Shown piece after piece: positions 1 to 7,189 of a stretch of 13,765 nt of DNA. Position 1 is the first letter of the stretch. Every line of letters begins with the position of its first letter. The notes below the pieces were generated by a model. It was given only the letters and a program-made list of their open reading frames with translations. It ran no database searches and had not been told where the DNA came from. This DNA is from JACOXT01 sp964372855 (GTDB taxonomy: Bacteria; Patescibacteriota; Microgenomatia; Levybacterales; UBA12049): assembly GCA_964372855.1 (NCBI GenBank), contig CAYJRY010000032.1, forward strand, positions 1-13,765, in the 5' to 3' direction. Made by a program: the position numbers and the translations under genes.

Positions 1-2
1 CG

Positions 3-335
3 ACATACGAAAGAATTGAAAACGTCAATCTGGTTGTAATAAAAAAAGACGGAAAAAGAGAAGAATTTGACAGAGACAAATTAAAAAGCGGGATTGTCAG
101 AAGTTGTGAGAAAACAAAAGTAACCCTGGATAAAATTGACAAAATAGTTACAGAAATTGAAAGAGAACTAAGAAGTGCAGATTCAGTTGAGGTAGAAAGC
201 AAAAAAATTGGACAAATGGTAGCGAGTAGACTAAAGCAAATTGACAAAGTAGCTTATATTAGATTTTCAAGCGTATTTAGAAGATTTGTTGATGTTGAAG
301 ATTTTGAAAAAGAGGTGAAAAGGCTTATACGATAG
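3..335 (+). CDS. nrdR: Transcriptional repressor NrdR, C-terminal part (5' end outside the window)
   Basis: The frame is open from the window edge to TAG at 333-335 and gives about 110 residues. It starts TYERIENVNLVVIKKDGKRE and continues through FDRDKLKSGIVRSCEK and VAYIRFSSVFRRFVDVEDF, which is the ATP-cone domain of NrdR. The N-terminal zinc ribbon (about 40 residues) lies outside the window. NrdR represses RNR genes and senses ATP/dATP through the ATP cone; this is family knowledge. Its position 112 bp upstream of nrdJ on the same strand fits that role. I saw no NrdR box near nrdJ. The gap to nrdJ is filled by an inverted-repeat element, so the two genes may or may not share a transcript. 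Confidence 0.93.
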   Translation, partial: TYERIENVNLVVIKKDGKREEFDRDKLKSGIVRSCEKTKVTLDKIDKIVTEIERELRSADSVEVESKKIGQMVASRLKQIDKVAYIRFSSVFRRFVDVEDFEKEVKRLIR

Positions 336-337
336 CC

Positions 338-435
338 TTTTCATCCTGAGAGAAGTTCTGTAATGCAGAACGGAGTCGAAGGATCCCATGAATTTCAGAA
401 TCACATTGGGATTCCTCGAAGCGTTCGGAATGACA
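338..435. repeat. MITE-like inverted-repeat element, copy 1
   Basis: The element opens with TCATCCTGAG (341-350) and closes with GAATGACA (428-435), roughly inverted ends. The middle can fold: TCGAAGGATCCCATG on the left mirrors CATTGGGATTCCTCGA on the right, and a smaller GTTCTG-TAATG-CAGAAC hairpin lies near 355. Its right end (CATTGGGATTC to GAATGACA) matches the reverse complement of the left end of the element at 10483-10551. Dispersed elements of this TGTCATTC type are familiar from CPR genomes. It ends directly against the SD of nrdJ. Confidence 0.7.
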
Positions 436-441
436 AAGGAG
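436..441 (+). promoter_or_regulatory. Shine-Dalgarno AAGGAG that sets the nrdJ start
   Basis: AAGGAG lies 6 nt before the ATG at 448. It favours 448 over the in-frame ATG at 388, which lies inside the repeat element and would only add 20 residues of translated repeat. Confidence 0.85.
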
Positions 442-447
442 AATACT

Positions 448-2619
448 ATGAAACTATCTGGAGTAAGAGAGAGAGTATTTTTGGATAGATATTCTCTTAA
501 AGACAAAAAAGGGAACCCATTAGAAAAATCTCCTGAGGCGATGTGGAGAAGGGTTGCATCCGGCATTGCAAAAGCTGAGAAAGATTCAAAGAAAAGAGAG
601 TTCTTTGAACAAAAATTTTACAAAGCCATGGAGGATTTCAAATTCGTACCGGGAGGGAGAGTATTGGCTGGGGCTGGCACTGGTTATGAAGTTACATTTT
701 ACAATTGTTTTGTAATTCCATCTCCCAAAGACTCAAGAGATGGAATCTTAGATACCTTAAAACAAATGGTTGAAATAATGGCGCGGGGCGGAGGAGTAGG
801 AATAAACCTTTCATCGCTTCGCCCAAGAGGGTCAAGAGTCAGAAAGGTAAATGGATTTTCTTCAGGTCCTTGTAATTGGGCAGAGCTTTTTTCTGTTGCG
901 ACAAAAGATATTATCCAACAAGGCGGAACCCGAAGAGGAGCTTTGATGCTTATGCTTTGGGATTGGCATCCTGATATTGAAGAGTTTATTACTGTTAAAC
1001 AAGATCTTAGTCGAATAAACGGAGCAAACCTTTCGGTTTGTGCCTCTGATAAGTTCATGAATGCAGTCAAGAATAATTCGGATTGGGATTTGGTATTTCC
1101 TGATATAACTGATCCTGAGTATGATGAGAAATGGGATGGAATTTTGGATCATTGGCTAAAAATGGGCAAAAAAGTGAAAAAAGTAAAAACAGTTAAGGCT
1201 AGATATTTATGGGACCTTATTTGTACTGCTGCATGGAGATCAGCTGAGCCAGGACTCGTATTTATGGAGCGATACAACAAATGGTACAACAACTGGTATT
1301 GGAACTATGTTAATTGCGTTAATCCTTGTGTTACTGCTGATACTAGAGTTTCAACAACAGAAGGTATACGCTCTATCCGTGAGCTTTACGAGGAAGGATT
1401 ACCTTTTAAGGTTGTTGTTAATGGGAAAGATTATCTCTCGACACATGTAAAAAAAACTGGAGTAAAGCCTGTATATCGCCTAAAAACCCATGAAGGTTAC
1501 GAGCTTCGTTTAACTGCAGATCATAAAGTGTTTACTTCTAATGGAAAAAAAGAAGCTATAAGTCTTAAAGTAGGTGAGAAAATACTTTTATCAACAGGCG
1601 GTGCATTTGGCGTAAAAGGAACACTCGAAGAAGGGCGTGTCTTAGGTTGGTTGGTAGGAGATGGCGCGATGAAGAAAGATGTCGCAACGCTTTTTTTCTA
1701 TAGAAAAGAAAAACAAGAGTTGGCTCCACGATTTGCACTAATGGTTGAAAAAATGATTGATGGAGAGCAAATCGTAGCAAGACCATATCCAATCGCACCG
1801 CAATACATAGAGGTGGAAAACAAAGCAGTTGTTGAATCGGTACGATTATGGCGTATAGCTAATAGATATGGGATTAGTCATGAAAATAAATATGTTGTTC
1901 CTGAAAAAATCTTTCAAGGCTCTGAAGAAATGCAACGTGGATTTTTGCAAGGCTTATTCTCAAGTGATGGGAGCGTACAAGGAACATTACAAAAAGGCGT
2001 AAGCGTGCGCCTTACATCGGTAAGTAAAGACCTTTTAATTAACGTGCAACGAATACTTCTAAACTTTGGAATTGTAAGCAAGCTCTATCAAAATCGCAGA
2101 AAACAACAAGATAGATCTCTACCTGATGGAAAAGGTGGCAGTAAAATATATACATGTAAAGCCTACCACGAATTAGTAATCGCCAAATCCAGCCTATATA
2201 AATTTGCAGCATTAATAGGATTTCTTCAAGAGGAAAAGCAAGAAAAATTAAGAACTCTGCTTTCGTTATATGCTAGAGGGCCATACAGCCAACCATTTAC
2301 AGCAACTTTTACTTCTTTAGAGTCAGACGGAGTTGAGGAAGTTTTCGACATTACCGTTTCTGATATTCATAGATTTTCAGCAAATGGCCTTATAGTTTCA
2401 AATTGTGGAGAGGAAGGATTGCCAGCTTGGGGGGTTTGCAATCTTGCCTCTCTTAATTTATCTGCCTTTGTTAAAGATTATGATGTTGATAAAGCTGGTA
2501 AATTTGATTATAAGTCATTGGCAGAACACGCACGGATTGCTGTTAGATTCCAAGATGATGTAGTTGATGCGGATCAGTATATTTATCCTGAAATTGAGAA
2601 AATGCAACACCAAGGATAA
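448..2619 (+). CDS. nrdJ: Adenosylcobalamin-dependent (class II) RNR NrdJ, N-terminal part, with intein, up to an in-frame stop
   Basis: This is the N-terminal and central part of a class II RNR, which reduces ribonucleotides to deoxyribonucleotides using a thiyl radical made with adenosylcobalamin. The first active-site Cys is in FYNCFVIPSP (C87). FVPGGRVLAGAG and RGGGVGINLSSLRPRGS are typical of the family. The motif NP-CGE is split by an intein at 1327-2403. The Cys after the intein (codon 653, or 294 after splicing) is the thiyl-radical cysteine, and CNLASLNLS carries the redox partner Cys (codon 664, or 305 spliced). The frame ends at KMQHQG plus TAA (2617-2619), in the middle of the conserved stretch before RRIGLG. 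The reductase continues in the same frame to 3927. Joined and spliced it would be about 800 residues, normal for NrdJ with a TSCPD tail. A nonsense mutation, a sequencing error or a split protein are all possible. Confidence 0.93.
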   Translation: MKLSGVRERVFLDRYSLKDKKGNPLEKSPEAMWRRVASGIAKAEKDSKKREFFEQKFYKAMEDFKFVPGGRVLAGAGTGYEVTFYNCFVIPSPKDSRDGILDTLKQMVEIMARGGGVGINLSSLRPRGSRVRKVNGFSSGPCNWAELFSVATKDIIQQGGTRRGALMLMLWDWHPDIEEFITVKQDLSRINGANLSVCASDKFMNAVKNNSDWDLVFPDITDPEYDEKWDGILDHWLKMGKKVKKVKTVKARYLWDLICTAAWRSAEPGLVFMERYNKWYNNWYWNYVNCVNPCVTADTRVSTTEGIRSIRELYEEGLPFKVVVNGKDYLSTHVKKTGVKPVYRLKTHEGYELRLTADHKVFTSNGKKEAISLKVGEKILLSTGGAFGVKGTLEEGRVLGWLVGDGAMKKDVATLFFYRKEKQELAPRFALMVEKMIDGEQIVARPYPIAPQYIEVENKAVVESVRLWRIANRYGISHENKYVVPEKIFQGSEEMQRGFLQGLFSSDGSVQGTLQKGVSVRLTSVSKDLLINVQRILLNFGIVSKLYQNRRKQQDRSLPDGKGGSKIYTCKAYHELVIAKSSLYKFAALIGFLQEEKQEKLRTLLSLYARGPYSQPFTATFTSLESDGVEEVFDITVSDIHRFSANGLIVSNCGEEGLPAWGVCNLASLNLSAFVKDYDVDKAGKFDYKSLAEHARIAVRFQDDVVDADQYIYPEIEKMQHQG
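1327..2403 (+). other. LAGLIDADG intein inside NrdJ (359 residues)
   Basis: The intein starts with Cys (CVTADTRVSTTEG, block A) and ends HRFSANGLIVSN before the +1 Cys of the C-extein. Block B is LRLTADHKVFT with its TxxH. Two LAGLIDADG-type helices follow: RVLGWLVGDGAM (block C) and FLQGLFSSDGSV (block E). Block F is VFDITVSDIHRF. The residue before the terminal Asn is Ser rather than the usual His. The insertion is in the catalytic NPCGE motif, a known RNR intein site, so the enzyme cannot be active before splicing. Arg codons inside the intein are mostly CGN (about 13 of 22 by hand count), whereas the flanking exteins mostly use AGA/AGG (about 10 CGN of 39). This fits horizontal acquisition. 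Both acidic homing-endonuclease residues (GDG and SDG) are present, so the endonuclease may be active. Confidence 0.95.
2617..2619 (+). other. In-frame TAA interrupting nrdJ
   Basis: The codons run CAA GGA TAA AGG CGT ATT GGT CTT GGA. Homologues read G-(E/D)-R-R-I/V-G-L-G here, so a single G-to-T change in GAA would give this stop. Frame and protein similarity are intact on both sides. Confidence 0.9.
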
Positions 2620-2667
2620 AGGCGTATTGGTCTTGGAACATTAGGCCTTGGAGACGCTTTAATTAAA

Positions 2668-3927
2668 ATGCACTTAAGATACGGATCCGATAAGGCAGCA
2701 GAGGTAGTTGATAAAATATACAAAACCATTCGGGATGCTGCATATGATGAATCAGTAAATATCGCAAAAGAAAAAGGACCATTTCCCAAAATTGACATAA
2801 AAAAACATTTAAAAGGCTACTTTATCAAGAAACTTCCTCAAAGTATTCGAAAAAAGATGAAAAAATACGGTATCAGAAATTCAATGCTCCTTCAGGCTGC
2901 GCCAACTGGTACAACTAGCCTTTTATCTGGTGCATCTTCTGGTATTGAACCCGTTTATGAATTTGAGTATACCCATAATGGTAGACTTGGCAGACAAGTT
3001 GTATATCACAATCTTTATGGGGAGTGGAAGAAGGCTCATCCAAATGAGAAAAAACCAGATTATTTTGTATCTGCCAATGATCTAACACCGCAAGATCATG
3101 TAAAGATGCAATCTATAGTTCAAAAATATGTTGACGCATCAATTTCAAAAACAGTTAACGCGCCGAATAAACATGCAGTTGAGGATGTAAAGAAACTTTA
3201 CATGCTTGCCTATGACTGGGGATGCAAGGGAATTACATACATGAGAGATGGATCACGCCTTGGAGTGCTCCAGAGGATAGAAGACAATAAAGCAGAGGTC
3301 AAAACAGACGGCAATATTGAAATGCCAAAGAAGCCAGTTTTGCCAAGACCTGTCCAACTCGAAGGAGTAACGTATCAAATCCAAACTCCTGTTGGGAAAA
3401 CATATATAACTCTTAATCATACAAAAGAAAAAGAACCATTTGAAGTATTTATAACAATTGGTAAGACAGGAAGTGATATTGCTGCTATGGCAGATGCATT
3501 AGGAAGAATGATATCTCTAAATCTTAGGCTTTCTGAGGGACTAAAAGCTCGGGAAAGGATGAGACAAGTGGTTGCTCAATTAATAGGTATTGGAGGAGCA
3601 AGAAGTGTTGGATTTGGCAAGGACAAAGTAAGATCACTTCCTGATGGAGTCGCCAAAATTCTCTCTTTGCATTATGGGTTTTCTGTTAATGGTGAAGTTG
3701 AGGATAAAAAAGCTTCATTACCAAACGGACAAGGTTCAAAGGTTGAACTAAATGACCAATCTGGAAAAGAAGATGTGATTAAAATGCAACAGCTTACCTT
3801 GAGTGGAGGAGGAAGCGGAGTTTTTGATTCAAGTCTTTATGATATTTGTCCTGAGTGTGGAGGAGGAAGTCTTGCTTATGAAGAAGGCTGCAGGAAATGT
3901 TATGGCTGTGGATATTCGGAATGCTAA
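2668..3927 (+). CDS. nrdJ: NrdJ, C-terminal part (barrel end, TSCPD domain, zinc ribbon), same frame as the N-terminal part
   Basis: Coding similarity starts at once after the TAA (RRIGLGTLGLGDALIK, 2620-2667), but the first ATG is at 2668 and has no SD, so independent translation looks poor. The part holds AAPTGTTSLLSGASSGIEP and ISKTVNAP, conserved RNR barrel motifs for phosphate and substrate binding. It then has a TSCPD-type domain (from about QTPVGKTYITLNH to AQLIGIGGARSVG) and ends in a Cys-rich tail, CPECGG...CRKCYGCGYSEC, which is a zinc ribbon and probably carries the redox-relay cysteines. Without this half the N-terminal part would lack essential barrel strands. If the stop is real and not bypassed, the locus is a pseudogene or a two-chain enzyme. 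Confidence 0.88.
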   Translation: MHLRYGSDKAAEVVDKIYKTIRDAAYDESVNIAKEKGPFPKIDIKKHLKGYFIKKLPQSIRKKMKKYGIRNSMLLQAAPTGTTSLLSGASSGIEPVYEFEYTHNGRLGRQVVYHNLYGEWKKAHPNEKKPDYFVSANDLTPQDHVKMQSIVQKYVDASISKTVNAPNKHAVEDVKKLYMLAYDWGCKGITYMRDGSRLGVLQRIEDNKAEVKTDGNIEMPKKPVLPRPVQLEGVTYQIQTPVGKTYITLNHTKEKEPFEVFITIGKTGSDIAAMADALGRMISLNLRLSEGLKARERMRQVVAQLIGIGGARSVGFGKDKVRSLPDGVAKILSLHYGFSVNGEVEDKKASLPNGQGSKVELNDQSGKEDVIKMQQLTLSGGGSGVFDSSLYDICPECGGGSLAYEEGCRKCYGCGYSEC

Positions 3928-3984
3928 ATTAAATATGAACATTAAAAGTCAAATATACATATTAAATTTTAAATATTTTAAGAT

Positions 3985-4122
3985 AAAAACCTGTATGTAG
4001 GGAAACGCCGTGCAAGTCGGCGGAAGAGCCGCTACTGTTAAATCCAGAAAACTACATATGCGAAGGTTCCCGAGCTGGAATTTTTTGTTTATTCCACGAG
4101 ACCTTCAGAGAGTTTTGGTTTT
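3985..4122 (+). promoter_or_regulatory. Cobalamin riboswitch 1, upstream of pduO
   Basis: The core reads GGGAAACGCCGTGCAAG, then a B12-box-like GCCGCTACTGTTA at 4028-4040, in the order expected for a cobalamin aptamer. Paired segments visible by eye are AAAACC (3986-3991) with GGTTTT (4117-4122) as a closing stem, TATGTAG (3994-4000) with CTACATA (4052-4058), GCCG (4007-4010) with CGGC (4018-4021), GAAGGT (4062-4067) with ACCTTC (4101-4106), and TGGAAT (4076-4081) with ATTCCA (4091-4096). It ends 33 nt before the pduO ATG. Lower expression when cobalamin binds is the usual behaviour of the family. The control mode is not clear, since no SD precedes the ATG. Confidence 0.88.
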
Positions 4123-4155
4123 AATATTTACTTTTTAATATTTAATATTGTTATC

Positions 4156-4698
4156 ATGCCTATTTATACAAGAAAAGGGGATAAAGGGAAAACTTCGTTA
4201 TATGGTGGAACAAGGGTATCGAAAAACAATTTGCGAGTTGAGGCGTATGGTACGGTAGATGAGCTGAATAGCGCAATTGGCGTTGCAATTGCGGAAATTC
4301 GAAATTCGAAATTCGAAATTCGAAATGAATTAATAAAAATACAAAATGACCTTTTGGATATTGGGTCAACACTAGCCAATCCTGAAGCTAAAAGTTTGGG
4401 TTATTTAGAAAAAAGAGTAGATGAGTTTGAAGATGCAATTGATGAGATGACAAATGAGATGCCTGTTTTGAGAAACTTTATTTTATCAGGAGGAGGAAAG
4501 ACTGGGTCACTACTTCATTTTGCAAGAACTGTTTCTAGACGAGCGGAGCGAAGAATAGTTGAACTTAGTGAGGCAGAAAAAAAAATAGATACATACATTA
4601 TAATGTATATGAATAGATTGTCAGACCTTTTATTTACTATGGCAAGATTTGTAAATTTCAAAGAAAAGAGAAAAGAAGTTGTCTGGATTAAAAGATAA
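4156..4698 (+). CDS. PduO-type ATP:cob(I)alamin adenosyltransferase
   Basis: This 180-residue protein transfers the adenosyl group of ATP to cob(I)alamin, giving adenosylcobalamin, the cofactor of NrdJ upstream. The N-terminal ATP-binding motif is IYTRKGDKGKTSLYGG (residues 3-18). VEAYGTVDELNSAIG follows at about 28-42. The C-terminal signature ILSGGGKTGSLLHFARTVSRRAERR lies at about 110-135 and matches the family form with Arg and His positions kept. Length is normal for the family. It sits between two cobalamin riboswitches, so control by its own product is likely. No SD is seen before the ATG. Four perfect GAAATTC heptamers (4294-4321) encode EIRNSKFEIRN in a surface loop region. Seven is not a multiple of three, so slippage by one unit would break the frame. 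The family is sure; the name pduO or cobO is a matter of convention. Confidence 0.94.
   Translation: MPIYTRKGDKGKTSLYGGTRVSKNNLRVEAYGTVDELNSAIGVAIAEIRNSKFEIRNELIKIQNDLLDIGSTLANPEAKSLGYLEKRVDEFEDAIDEMTNEMPVLRNFILSGGGKTGSLLHFARTVSRRAERRIVELSEAEKKIDTYIIMYMNRLSDLLFTMARFVNFKEKRKEVVWIKR
4294..4321 (+). repeat. Heptanucleotide tandem repeat (GAAATTC x4) inside the adenosyltransferase gene
   Basis: Four exact GAAATTC units are followed by a decayed fifth (GAAATGA). Three units encode seven residues, giving the repeated peptide EIRNSKF. A related GAAGTTC/GAAGTAT array lies in the exonuclease gene at 13094-13128. Confidence 0.85.
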
Positions 4699-4701
4699 AT
4701 A

Positions 4702-4822
4702 ATTAAAAATCGGGTGAAGTCGGCGTAATTCCGACACTGTGCCGCAACTGTAAAGTCAGATCCCCGTGAAAAGTCTTCCGAGCTAGAAGCAATTTTTTGT
4801 TTTACTCCTCGGAAGCAAGGAG
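4702..4822 (+). promoter_or_regulatory. Cobalamin riboswitch 2, upstream of the unknown zinc-ribbon gene
   Basis: CGGGTGAAGTCGGCGTAAT, then TCCGACACTGTGCCGCAACTG at 4730-4750, closely follows the classic cobalamin aptamer core. The expression platform shows two exclusive pairings. CTTCCGAG (4775-4782) can pair perfectly with CTCGGAAG (4808-4815). Alternatively CTCCT (4805-4809) pairs with AGGAG (4818-4822), which is the SD of the next gene and is followed by seven T. The second fold would hide the SD and resemble a terminator. The switch starts a few bases after the adenosyltransferase stop codon. Confidence 0.9.
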
Positions 4823-4829
4823 TTTTTTT

Positions 4830-5924
4830 ATGGCAGCAGCAACCATAGAAAGAGGATTAACAAATCAACTTATAGAGCCAAATGCTTTTAGGATTGAGCA
4901 TTATAAAGAGTCTGTTTCTGATCAAGCTTTGATTGACGATATCGTTTCCTATCTAGGAGAATATAGATTTAGTTTGCCTAAATATTCTTATAGTTTTATA
5001 TTCAAAGATGGAAAGTTAATAGATCCTCTTAGAAATAAATCTCTGATTGAAATGTCTCAAAACGCAGTTGATCTGAAAATAAAAGAAGGTAAATCTTCGA
5101 TTCGGGAGGAAGCAGAAACAAAAGCTTTTCAAAAGTTAAATCGAGAGCTCATATCAGCAAAAGAAGGTCAAACAATCTTGTGGGCCTCACCTGCCGGATC
5201 AAAAGAAGATGGATATGGTGACTATGGATTTATATACTTTGGAAAAGTTAAGGAAGAGAATTCTGTGAAAACAATTAAAATGACTGCTATAAGAGTTGAA
5301 GATCCAACAATAGAACAGTTTAATAAAGCAATTTCTTTAATAAGCTTTCAGAAAACAAATTATAAAACTCCAGAAGAATTTCTTCAAAATCCACAAGTCT
5401 TGGAAGAAAATATTTCAGAAGAATACGTAGACTCAATTTTAAAAATGGTTTTTTCATTTAAATTAGAAAAGGAAGAAATGAAAAAATTTGAAAAAATAAT
5501 CAAAGAAATGTTTCCTCTTATAGTTGATTCAGTTAAGACAATAAAAGATCCATGGATTCCAAAAAGTGAAAAAATAAGAGTTTTATATACATTGGAAAAC
5601 TATGCCTTAGAGCTCCAAAAAGAAATCATTGTGTATGAAGACAAATTCTATCCCGCTACACAATTAAAAGATCTTGTGCCTTATTACTCATATACTCCTC
5701 CAAAAGTTGCTGGAAGCTGCGGCAGCACTTCAAAAAATTCTATTACAAGTAGTAATGTGTTTAATAAATTATCATCCCTTAATAGTTTGTTTTCAGAAGA
5801 TGAAGAGTGGTTTTTGTGTCCTAAATGCAATTACAAAGCTGACGGCCCAATAGGTGATACTTGTCCTGGGTGTGGTCTTACAAAAGAAGCGTATGCTGAG
5901 GAAACAGGAATAAGTTGTGAATAG
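4830..5924 (+). CDS. Unknown protein under cobalamin riboswitch control, with C-terminal zinc ribbon
   Basis: I do not recognise this 364-residue protein. The ATG at 4830 is chosen because AAGGAG (4817-4822) sits 7 nt before it; the earlier in-frame ATG at 4797 is inside the riboswitch. There is no signal peptide or TM segment, so it is probably cytoplasmic. The N-terminal half includes the compact motif ILWASPAGSKEDGYGDYGF (about residues 129-147), Gly- and aromatic-rich and likely a conserved core. The middle is helical and charged (about 190-270). The C-terminus has CPKC-x11-CPGC (C330, C333, C345, C348), a rubredoxin-like zinc ribbon, and ends ISCE. Its own cobalamin riboswitch and its place after adenosyltransferase and NrdJ argue for a role in B12 handling, cofactor delivery or RNR support. 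That is inference from control and context only. Confidence 0.85.
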   Translation: MAAATIERGLTNQLIEPNAFRIEHYKESVSDQALIDDIVSYLGEYRFSLPKYSYSFIFKDGKLIDPLRNKSLIEMSQNAVDLKIKEGKSSIREEAETKAFQKLNRELISAKEGQTILWASPAGSKEDGYGDYGFIYFGKVKEENSVKTIKMTAIRVEDPTIEQFNKAISLISFQKTNYKTPEEFLQNPQVLEENISEEYVDSILKMVFSFKLEKEEMKKFEKIIKEMFPLIVDSVKTIKDPWIPKSEKIRVLYTLENYALELQKEIIVYEDKFYPATQLKDLVPYYSYTPPKVAGSCGSTSKNSITSSNVFNKLSSLNSLFSEDEEWFLCPKCNYKADGPIGDTCPGCGLTKEAYAEETGISCE

Positions 5925-5947
5925 AATTTAGTTTTGAGTCGTTATTC

Positions 5948-7189
5948 CTAAAAGGGGACTTCTTGCCATACTCTGGGGGTGAATTTGACAAAGTCAGGAT
6001 AGTTGACTATAAAATCTAGCCGTTCTGTAAATGTGACTGTTGGTGAAGTCGCGTTACCAGAATCACACAAACTTCTTTGATTTATAAATTTTCCCGGATT
6101 TAGGGTGTTAAGAGCAGCATTCGCAATAACTGTTCCTTGGATATTCAGATTTTTATCTGGCACAGAATCACAACTATTTGCACTTTGTATAATAAAGTCG
6201 TGGTTTGCGGAATAAAATCCTTCTAAATTATCTACATCTTTATCGATAATTATATCTCCTCTTGCTGAGAATATTAAAGTTGTACCTGGTGTGACATCAA
6301 TATTGGTTTTAATTGTTAAATTGCCATCAATTAGAATAATGAAATCATTGCCGTTATCAAAAACATTATTTGCGTTGACAAGGGTAAAATTGTTATCTGC
6401 TATATAAATCTCATTATTGCCATTGATTGTACCCTGATTCAATCTGCAACTAAAATAGCCCCATGTAGGAGGGAGACAGTCAATGAAGCTTTTGATTATA
6501 TGCCTAGAAATCCCTGACCCTTCTGCTGTCGCTAGCAAAAACTCATAAGATGTTGGGACAGAATTGCGGGATAAAGAATAAACATCGCTTTCCCATGAAG
6601 TCCCTGAGATTTTCCAATTCTCAGGATTACTTGCTCCTCCATCTCCAAAATTAGGCGCTACTGTACCTGAGAAAATAATTCCAGGAGTGCCACCACTACC
6701 ATCAATTGATGCAAATTTACCCGAAGGAAGAGGGTAATGATAGCCATTATCTATTCGCATATTAACACCAGTAGATTGGAGCCAAGGCAAAGGATCATCT
6801 GATATTCCAAAGTTTAGGTTTGATACATTTCCAGAAACGCATTTTCCTTCTTGTTGTATCTCATCACAACCCGATCCTACCTTTACAGAGGTGTAGAATG
6901 TTCCAGGCCATGTGATGTTAAAATTCGGAGGTGGGTTGGAATAACTAACTTCTACTACTTCTCCATCTACTAAGTTCTCTATTGAGTAATTTCCATCCGA
7001 GAAAGGAATCCCATTAATTGTGATTGTTCCAGAGTAAGTTGCCTCGGTTGCATCCAAAATACCGTTCTCGTTTTTGTCATCAAATACACTTCCCGAGATA
7101 TTATACGACTGTGAATAGACTTGTTCGTTGCTAAAAGCTAAAAGAATAAAAATTGTTAATACGAATATAACTAAAATTTTGAATTTCAT
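5948..7189 (-). CDS. Secreted surface protein with SdrD-B-like domain and shared C-terminal domain
   Basis: The start is taken as MKFKILVIF at 7189, whose ATG overlaps the TAA of the upstream gene (TAATG), so translation is probably coupled; the earlier in-frame ATG at 7210 would add seven residues read from the upstream gene's end. The 413-residue protein begins with a signal peptide (ILVIFVLTIFILLAFS, mature from about YSQS). Next is an SdrD-B/Cna-B-like beta domain with a DDKNENGILDATE Ca-binding-type loop. The C-terminal 270 residues (from about MRIDNGYHYPLPSG to the end) are clearly related to those of the upstream protein: GSGGTPGIIFSG, IYIADNNF, GNLTIKTNIDVTPGTTLIFSA, and the ending FIVNYPDFVKFTPRVWQEV. 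No LPXTG anchor is seen. Function is unknown; a cell-surface role is likely. Confidence 0.88.
   Translation of the reverse strand: MKFKILVIFVLTIFILLAFSNEQVYSQSYNISGSVFDDKNENGILDATEATYSGTITINGIPFSDGNYSIENLVDGEVVEVSYSNPPPNFNITWPGTFYTSVKVGSGCDEIQQEGKCVSGNVSNLNFGISDDPLPWLQSTGVNMRIDNGYHYPLPSGKFASIDGSGGTPGIIFSGTVAPNFGDGGASNPENWKISGTSWESDVYSLSRNSVPTSYEFLLATAEGSGISRHIIKSFIDCLPPTWGYFSCRLNQGTINGNNEIYIADNNFTLVNANNVFDNGNDFIILIDGNLTIKTNIDVTPGTTLIFSARGDIIIDKDVDNLEGFYSANHDFIIQSANSCDSVPDKNLNIQGTVIANAALNTLNPGKFINQRSLCDSGNATSPTVTFTERLDFIVNYPDFVKFTPRVWQEVPF

Noticed and set aside
388..447. Upstream ATG at 388 as the nrdJ start
   Set aside because: These 20 codons are the end of the inverted-repeat element; AAGGAG 6 nt before ATG 448 and the start of family similarity favour 448.
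2617..2619. TAA as a recoded sense codon
   Set aside because: Other genes here end in TAA, and known alternative codes in CPR bacteria reassign TGA, not TAA. Local readthrough cannot be excluded but nothing in the sequence supports it.
3803..4000. 65-codon + strand frame
   Set aside because: It is a shifted frame over the end of nrdJ and runs into riboswitch 1.
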